Origin: Nocardioides sp. | Lineage (GTDB): Bacteria; Actinomycetota; Actinomycetes; Propionibacteriales; Nocardioidaceae | Assembly (NCBI RefSeq): GCF_029937575.1 | Contig: NZ_JAPYPS010000009.1 | Span: 28,514-92,513, forward strand | DNA: 64,000 bases | Direction: 5' to 3' | In this document: positions 56,474 to 64,000 of the stretch, one piece after another | Numbering within the stretch: position 1 is the first letter of the stretch | Layout of the letters: each line of letters opens with the position of its first letter | Program-made: the position numbers and the translations under genes | Notes under the pieces: generated by a model | What the model was told of the DNA's origin: nothing | Database searches by the model: none | The model's input: only the letters and a program-made list of their open reading frames with translations

Positions 56474-58135
56474 TCAGCCGACCGACACGGCGTTCCAGAC
56501 CTCGTCGTTGACCGGGCTGGGCTCGTAGCCGGTGACGTTCGGGCCGAAGGCGAGCGAGGGAGCCGGGTGCGCCAGCGGGACGCCGGGGAGGAACTCCATC
56601 ACGTCGGCGTTGATCTCCTCGTAGAGCGGGATCTGCTCCTCGACCGTCGGGATCTGGCGCGCCTCGCGGAGCTTGGCGAACAGGTCGGAGTTGTCGAAGC
56701 CCCACTCGTCGGTCGCGGTCCCGAAGAAGACTCCGACGAAGTTGTCGGTGTCGTTGTAGTCGCCGGTCCAGCCCAGCAGGTGGATGCCATGGTTGGCCGA
56801 GCCCTGGATCTTCTCCAGGTAGTCGGGGTTCCAGACATCAGCGGTGGGCTTGATCTTCAGACCGACGGCCTCCAGCTGCGAGCGCACGACGTTGAACGTG
56901 TCTGCGGGCGAGGGCATGTACGGACGGCTGACGTCGGTCGGGTAGTTGAACTCGATGGTGGCGCCCTCCGCGCCCGCCTCCGCGAGCAGCTCCCGCGCGC
57001 GGTCCGGGTCATAGTCGTACTCGGTGACCGAGTCGTTCCAGCCGGCCACGGTCTGCGGCATGAACTGCGTGGCGAGCTCTGTGCCCTCGGGCAGCGACGC
57101 GCTGGCCACGGCCTCCTTGTCGATCGCGTAGGCGATCGCCTGCCGCACGCGCAGGTCGTCGAGGGGCTTCTGCTTCTGGTTGAAGCCGACGTAGAGCACG
57201 GTGAAGGGATCACGGGGCAGCACCTGCATGCCGGCGTCCTCGAGCGGAGCGATGTCGGCCGGGCCGATCAGGTCGGCGCCGTCCACCTCGCCGTTCTCGA
57301 CCGCCGTGGCGCGAGCCTTCGGGTCCGAGATCGGGACGATCCGCACCTCGTCGACCAGGGCGACGTCGCCCCAGTAGTCGTCGTAGCGCGAGAGCGAGAC
57401 GCTGTTGCCGCGATCCCACTCGTCGAAGACGAACGGTCCGGTGCCGGTCGGGTGCGCGGTGGAGTACTCGGTGGTGAGCACATTGGCGGCGCCGTCCTCC
57501 TGGAACTCCTCGAGGGCAGCGGGGCTCTGCATGGAGAAGGCCGGCAGCGAGAGCGCGGAGATGAATCCGGCGAACGGCTCGTTGAGTGTGATCACGGCCT
57601 CGCTCTCACTCGAGGCCTCACACCCGGCGTACAGGGCCGCATCGGAGTCGGGGCCGGTCGCGAAGCCCCGGAAGAGTGCGCCGTAGTAGTAGGCGAGGTC
57701 GCCGCTCTGGGCGCTCTCGGGGAAGTTGTACCAACGGTCGAAGTTGAAGCACACGGCCTCGGCGTCGAAGGCGGAGCCGTCGTGGAAGGTGACCCCCTCG
57801 CGCAGCTGGAAGGTGTGGGACAGGCCGTCCTCGCTGGTCTCCCACTCCGTCGCGAGCAGCGGCGCGGGGTCGGCGGTGCCCGGCATGGTGCCCACGAGGC
57901 CTTCGAAGATCTGACGCGCTACCCGGAACGTCTCGCCGTCCGAGGCGAAGGCGGGGTCGAGCAACGTGGGGTCGGCAGCACCCGCGAAGACGAAGGTCCC
58001 GCCACCCGAGCCCTCCCCCGACGGACCGTTGCCTCCGGACTCGTCCCGATCGCTCTCGGCACACCCGGCCAACGCGATGGAGGCCGCCACAGCGGCAACC
58101 ACTCCTCGACGTACTCGACGATTGCTCGTTCGCAC
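56474..58135 (-). CDS. Oligopeptide/dipeptide ABC importer, substrate-binding lipoprotein
   Basis: 553 residues, SBP family 5. Lipobox LAGC (Cys25), Gly/Ser/Glu-rich linker, then LLDPAFASDGETFRVARQIFEGLV, LREGVTFHDGSAFDAEAVCFNFDRW (family signature), and DLRVRQAIAYAIDKEAV. Captures a peptide or related ligand outside the membrane. Peptide identity unknown; nickel or sugar-ligand members exist in the same family. First gene of the importer operon; the GTG start has no clear ribosome site. The 208-bp gap upstream is the presumed promoter. Confidence 0.92.
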   Translation of the reverse strand: MRTSNRRVRRGVVAAVAASIALAGCAESDRDESGGNGPSGEGSGGGTFVFAGAADPTLLDPAFASDGETFRVARQIFEGLVGTMPGTADPAPLLATEWETSEDGLSHTFQLREGVTFHDGSAFDAEAVCFNFDRWYNFPESAQSGDLAYYYGALFRGFATGPDSDAALYAGCEASSESEAVITLNEPFAGFISALSLPAFSMQSPAALEEFQEDGAANVLTTEYSTAHPTGTGPFVFDEWDRGNSVSLSRYDDYWGDVALVDEVRIVPISDPKARATAVENGEVDGADLIGPADIAPLEDAGMQVLPRDPFTVLYVGFNQKQKPLDDLRVRQAIAYAIDKEAVASASLPEGTELATQFMPQTVAGWNDSVTEYDYDPDRARELLAEAGAEGATIEFNYPTDVSRPYMPSPADTFNVVRSQLEAVGLKIKPTADVWNPDYLEKIQGSANHGIHLLGWTGDYNDTDNFVGVFFGTATDEWGFDNSDLFAKLREARQIPTVEEQIPLYEEINADVMEFLPGVPLAHPAPSLAFGPNVTGYEPSPVNDEVWNAVSVG

Positions 58136-58343
58136 AGCTCACCTCATGCCTCGCGGCCGGACCACCCGGAGCCCGGCGAATTCTCGGCACATTACTGCTG
58201 CAGACGGCGCGCGGCCATCCCGTCAGCACCGCAATGTGTTGCGCTTCGGTAACGAAGAGCCATCATCTGCGGGCTCAGCGGCTCGAACGCACGCAGATCT
58301 TCCGGCTGTCGCCGCCCCCCGGCGTCGTCGACTGGGGAGGTGC
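58136..58343 (-). promoter_or_regulatory. Upstream region of the peptide-importer operon
   Basis: 208 bp between the HAD gene stop and the binding-protein start. It includes an AT-richer section (about 58185-58260) and a small CTTCG-GTAA-CGAAG inverted repeat at 58244-58257. No convincing -10/-35 pair was found. Confidence 0.3.
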
Positions 58344-59078
58344 TCAGAGCACCAGGGCTCCGAGCCGGTCGGCGCTAAGGCCCAGGAGGCTCGAGCGCAC
58401 CACGCGTCGTCCTCCGCCCGGGACCGGCACGTGGTTCGGCACCGTGAGCACCGTGCACCCTGCCGCCTCGGCGGAGCGGCAGCCGGTGTCGGAGTCCTCG
58501 ATGGCCAGACACCGAGACGGATCGACCCCGAGCTCTGCGGCAGCGGTGAGGTATGGCTCGGGGTGGGGCTTGCCGTGCTCGACCCGGTCTCCGGTGACCA
58601 CCGTCTGGAACGACCCGGGCGGCAAGGCAGCGACGATCGGGGCGGCGAAGCGCTCGTAGGACATGGTCACCAGCGCGCAGGGCACACCGGCGGCCCGCAG
58701 GTCGGCGAGGAGCTCACGGGCTCCGGGACGCCACGGCACCGACTCCGCGAGACGGGCGACGACGCCGTCCAGCAGGCGCTCGACAATCTCCTCGGGCGTC
58801 AGCGCCAGGCCCATCTGCTGCTGGATGAAGCGACCGGAGGTCAGCAGGTCGTTGCCCACCAGCTGCAGGGCGAGAGCCTCGGACCAGTGCGCGTCGTACT
58901 CGGCAGCGAGCTCGAACTCGGTGGCGATCCAGTAGGGCTCGGTGTCGACCAGAGTGCCGTCCATGTCCCACAGCACGGCCGCCGGGGACGGCGCCGGAGA
59001 TGACGCCGTTTGGTCCCAAACGACACGATCGGCGCCCGAAATGTCGTCGTTTGGGACCAAACGGCGCGACTCAGCCAC
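58344..59078 (-). CDS. HAD-family phosphatase with repeat-derived N-terminus
   Basis: 244 residues. The HAD nucleophile motif WDMDGTLVDTE is at Asp38/Asp40, followed by motif II (VTMSYERF), motif III Lys (HGKPHPEPYLTAA) and motif IV (CLAIEDSDTG), all of the beta-phosphoglucomutase/phosphatase branch. GTG 59078 is 7 nt after the metH stop with GAGGG upstream. If used, residues 5-27 are encoded by the twin-palindrome element (RRLVPND...VVWDQTA in frame). The alternative GTG at V35 (VLWDMDGT) has no ribosome site but is close to the family N-terminus. Confidence 0.85.
   Translation of the reverse strand: MAESRRLVPNDDISGADRVVWDQTASSPAPSPAAVLWDMDGTLVDTEPYWIATEFELAAEYDAHWSEALALQLVGNDLLTSGRFIQQQMGLALTPEEIVERLLDGVVARLAESVPWRPGARELLADLRAAGVPCALVTMSYERFAAPIVAALPPGSFQTVVTGDRVEHGKPHPEPYLTAAAELGVDPSRCLAIEDSDTGCRSAEAAGCTVLTVPNHVPVPGGGRRVVRSSLLGLSADRLGALVL
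59004..59066. repeat. Twin-palindrome element, copy 6 (within the HAD reading frame)
   Basis: Perfect cores at 59007-59022 and 59048-59063, 25 nt apart, with CGC/GCG flanks. 21 nt beyond the metH stop, and inside the most likely reading frame of the HAD gene. Confidence 0.92.
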
Positions 59079-59084
59079 CAGCCC

Positions 59085-62813
<3,729 letters not shown>

Positions 62814-62943
62814 CGGGTCTCCTGGGGTGGGCTTCGAGCTCAAGCTGCGCCGTCCACGTCGTGGACATGATTCTCAGATCGTGACACCGGCGCGCGGTGC
62901 GGGTGAAATCCTCAACGCCCCAGGCTCCTCTAGGCTTCCCATC
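62814..62943. promoter_or_regulatory. Divergent metH / PAC2 intergenic region
   Basis: 130 bp. Contains GTCCAC-GTC-GTGGAC (62852-62866), a 6-bp inverted repeat on the metH side, and TAGGCT (62931-62936) 7 nt before the PAC2 GTG. The inverted repeat could be an operator for metH; it is short. Confidence 0.4.
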
Positions 62944-63825
62944 GTGATCGAGATGGAGGACACCCCGGACCTGGTCGACCCGCTGGTGATCGCGGCCTTC
63001 GAAGGGTGGAACGACGCAGCTGACGCCGCGTCCTCGGTGGTCGACCACCTGATGGAGGTCTGGAACGCGCGCGTGATCGCGGCGGTCGACCCCGAGGAGT
63101 TCTACGACTTCCAGGTCAACCGACCGATCGTGGGGACCGACGACCATGGGCATCGCCGACTCACCTGGCCCAGCACGCAGATCGCCGTCGCCTCACCGCC
63201 CGACCTGGACCGCGACGTGATCCTGATCCGAGGGATCGAGCCCAACATGCGGTGGCGCCAGTTCTGCGCCGAGCTGCTCGCGGCCTGCGACGAGCTCGGC
63301 GGTGAGCTCGTGGTGACGCTCGCTGCCCTGCTGGCCGACACCCCGCACACCCGACCCATCCCGGTGACGGGTACGGCGACGGAGCCGGAGCTGGTCGACC
63401 GGCTCAAGCTCGAGCAGTCCACCTACGAAGGCCCGACCGGCATCGTGGGTGTCTTCCAGGACGCGTGCGCACGCCTCGACATCCCGGCGGTGTCCTACTG
63501 GGCGGCGGTGCCGCACTACGTCGCCCAGCCTCCGTGCCCCAAGGCCACGCTGGCGTTGCTAGGGCAGCTCGAGGACCTGCTCGAGGTCTCGATCCCGCTC
63601 GACGACCTCGCTGAGGACGCCAAGGCGTGGGAGCGCGGGGTCGACGAGCTCGCCGAGGAGGACGAGGACGTCGCCGACTACGTGCGCTCCCTCGAGGAGA
63701 CCCGCGACACCGCGGACCTGCCCGAGGCCTCGGGCGAGGCGATCGCGCGTGAGTTCGAGCGCTACCTGAAGCGACGGGGCGGCGACGGGCCGTCCGCGCC
63801 GCCGCAGCCACCCGCGCCCGCATGA
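62944..63825 (+). CDS. PAC2-family protein (proteasome assembly chaperone 4 like)
   Basis: 293 residues. PAC2 signature: DPLVIAAFEGWNDAADAASSVVDHLME, LIRGIEPNMRWRQFCAELLAACDELG, and SYWAAVPHYVAQPPCPKATLALLGQLEDLL. Corresponds in context to Rv2125 beside metH. The family is named for eukaryotic proteasome chaperones, but in actinobacteria the role is unknown. Acidic C-terminal helix (ELAEEDEDVADYVRSLEETRD) and disordered Pro-rich end. GTG 62944 has TAGGCT 7 nt upstream, so likely leaderless. Confidence 0.88.
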   Translation: MIEMEDTPDLVDPLVIAAFEGWNDAADAASSVVDHLMEVWNARVIAAVDPEEFYDFQVNRPIVGTDDHGHRRLTWPSTQIAVASPPDLDRDVILIRGIEPNMRWRQFCAELLAACDELGGELVVTLAALLADTPHTRPIPVTGTATEPELVDRLKLEQSTYEGPTGIVGVFQDACARLDIPAVSYWAAVPHYVAQPPCPKATLALLGQLEDLLEVSIPLDDLAEDAKAWERGVDELAEEDEDVADYVRSLEETRDTADLPEASGEAIAREFERYLKRRGGDGPSAPPQPPAPA

Positions 63826-63851
63826 GCGCGTCTCGACCGGCGTCGCCAGAA

Positions 63852-63918
63852 GGTGCCGTTTGGTCCCAAACGACAACAACTACGACCGCACTTGCGTCGT
63901 TTGGGACCAAACGGCGCC
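63852..63918. repeat. Twin-palindrome element, copy 7
   Basis: Perfect cores at 63857-63872 and 63898-63913, 25 nt apart; flanks GGTGC/GCGCC pair at four of five positions. 31 nt beyond the PAC2 stop. The remaining 82 bp to the window end show no gene start. Confidence 0.92.
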
Positions 63919-64000
63919 ATCCAGCACGCAGCTGTGCGGCAGACTCCTAGCCTCGATGTTTCGTCAGGCTGGTTGAGGAACGGCTGATTGGTACGACGCT

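Noticed and set aside
58244..58257. CTTCG-GTAA-CGAAG hairpin upstream of the peptide importer
   Set aside because: Only 5-bp arms; too short to separate from chance in this sequence.
62814..62943. Cobalamin riboswitch before metH
   Set aside because: The gap is only 130 bp, shared with a divergent gene, and no B12-box or comparable conserved fold was recognised by eye.

Overview
The window is chromosomal DNA of a high-GC actinobacterium, most like the family Nocardioidaceae (Nocardioides or a relative). This rests on the very high GC content, the Pup-proteasome system, RbpA, PafB/PafC, the HelY/Tat/Paf gene order shared with Mycobacterium tuberculosis Rv2090-Rv2125, the RbpA/FxsA/Ppm1/Lnt block shared with Rv2050-Rv2053, and the lysine-fermentation type (kam) operon. 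No prophage, insertion sequence, tRNA, rRNA or CRISPR array was seen. The assignment is from sequence reading only; no database was searched.

Layout. 1-9.5 kb: a lipoprotein with two cyclophilin domains (cut by the window edge), an F420-type oxidoreductase, a large secreted metalloprotease, a sortase-like lipoprotein, a hydrolase and a stand-alone condensation-domain protein. At 9516-9543 lies a 28-bp sequence with the anatomy of an actinobacterial dif site, so this is probably the replication terminus; gene orientation flips from mostly + to mostly - there. 9.5-20 kb: UvrA-like ABC ATPase, GAF-histidine kinase, Zn alcohol dehydrogenase diverging from a helix-turn-helix/MurA fusion, glycerophosphodiesterase, MFS exporter, rbpA behind a SigR-type promoter. 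20-22.4 kb: fxsA, ppm1, lnt (lipoprotein acylation and mannosylation). 22.8-30.3 kb: lysine catabolism (kamA diverging from kdd-amidohydrolase-kamD-kamE-kal, with an Lrp-type regulator).

30.3-52.4 kb: the genome maintenance, secretion and protein degradation block: 5'-3' exonuclease, helY, tatC, tatA, pafC, pafB, FKBP lipoprotein, pafA, a nuclease-like accessory gene, NUDIX, prcA, prcB, pup, dop, acyltransferase, arc, GATase, trmI, M50 protease, RecB-like nuclease. PafA ligates Pup to proteins, Dop deamidates and removes Pup, ARC unfolds pupylated substrates into the PrcA/PrcB core, and PafB/PafC switch on DNA repair genes. 52.4-58.1 kb: a five-gene oligopeptide ABC importer. 58.3-63.8 kb: HAD phosphatase, metH, PAC2 protein.

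The most unusual signal is a family of intergenic twin palindromes in the 31-64 kb half: two inverted 16-bp palindromes (CGTTTGGTCCCAAACG and its reverse complement) always exactly 25 nt apart, found at six places plus one solo copy, each 7-31 nt from a stop codon. A second window-wide pattern is the start architecture: at least 16 genes have a TANNNT box exactly 6 or 7 nt before ATG/GTG, the signature of leaderless mRNAs; it was used here to choose several starts.
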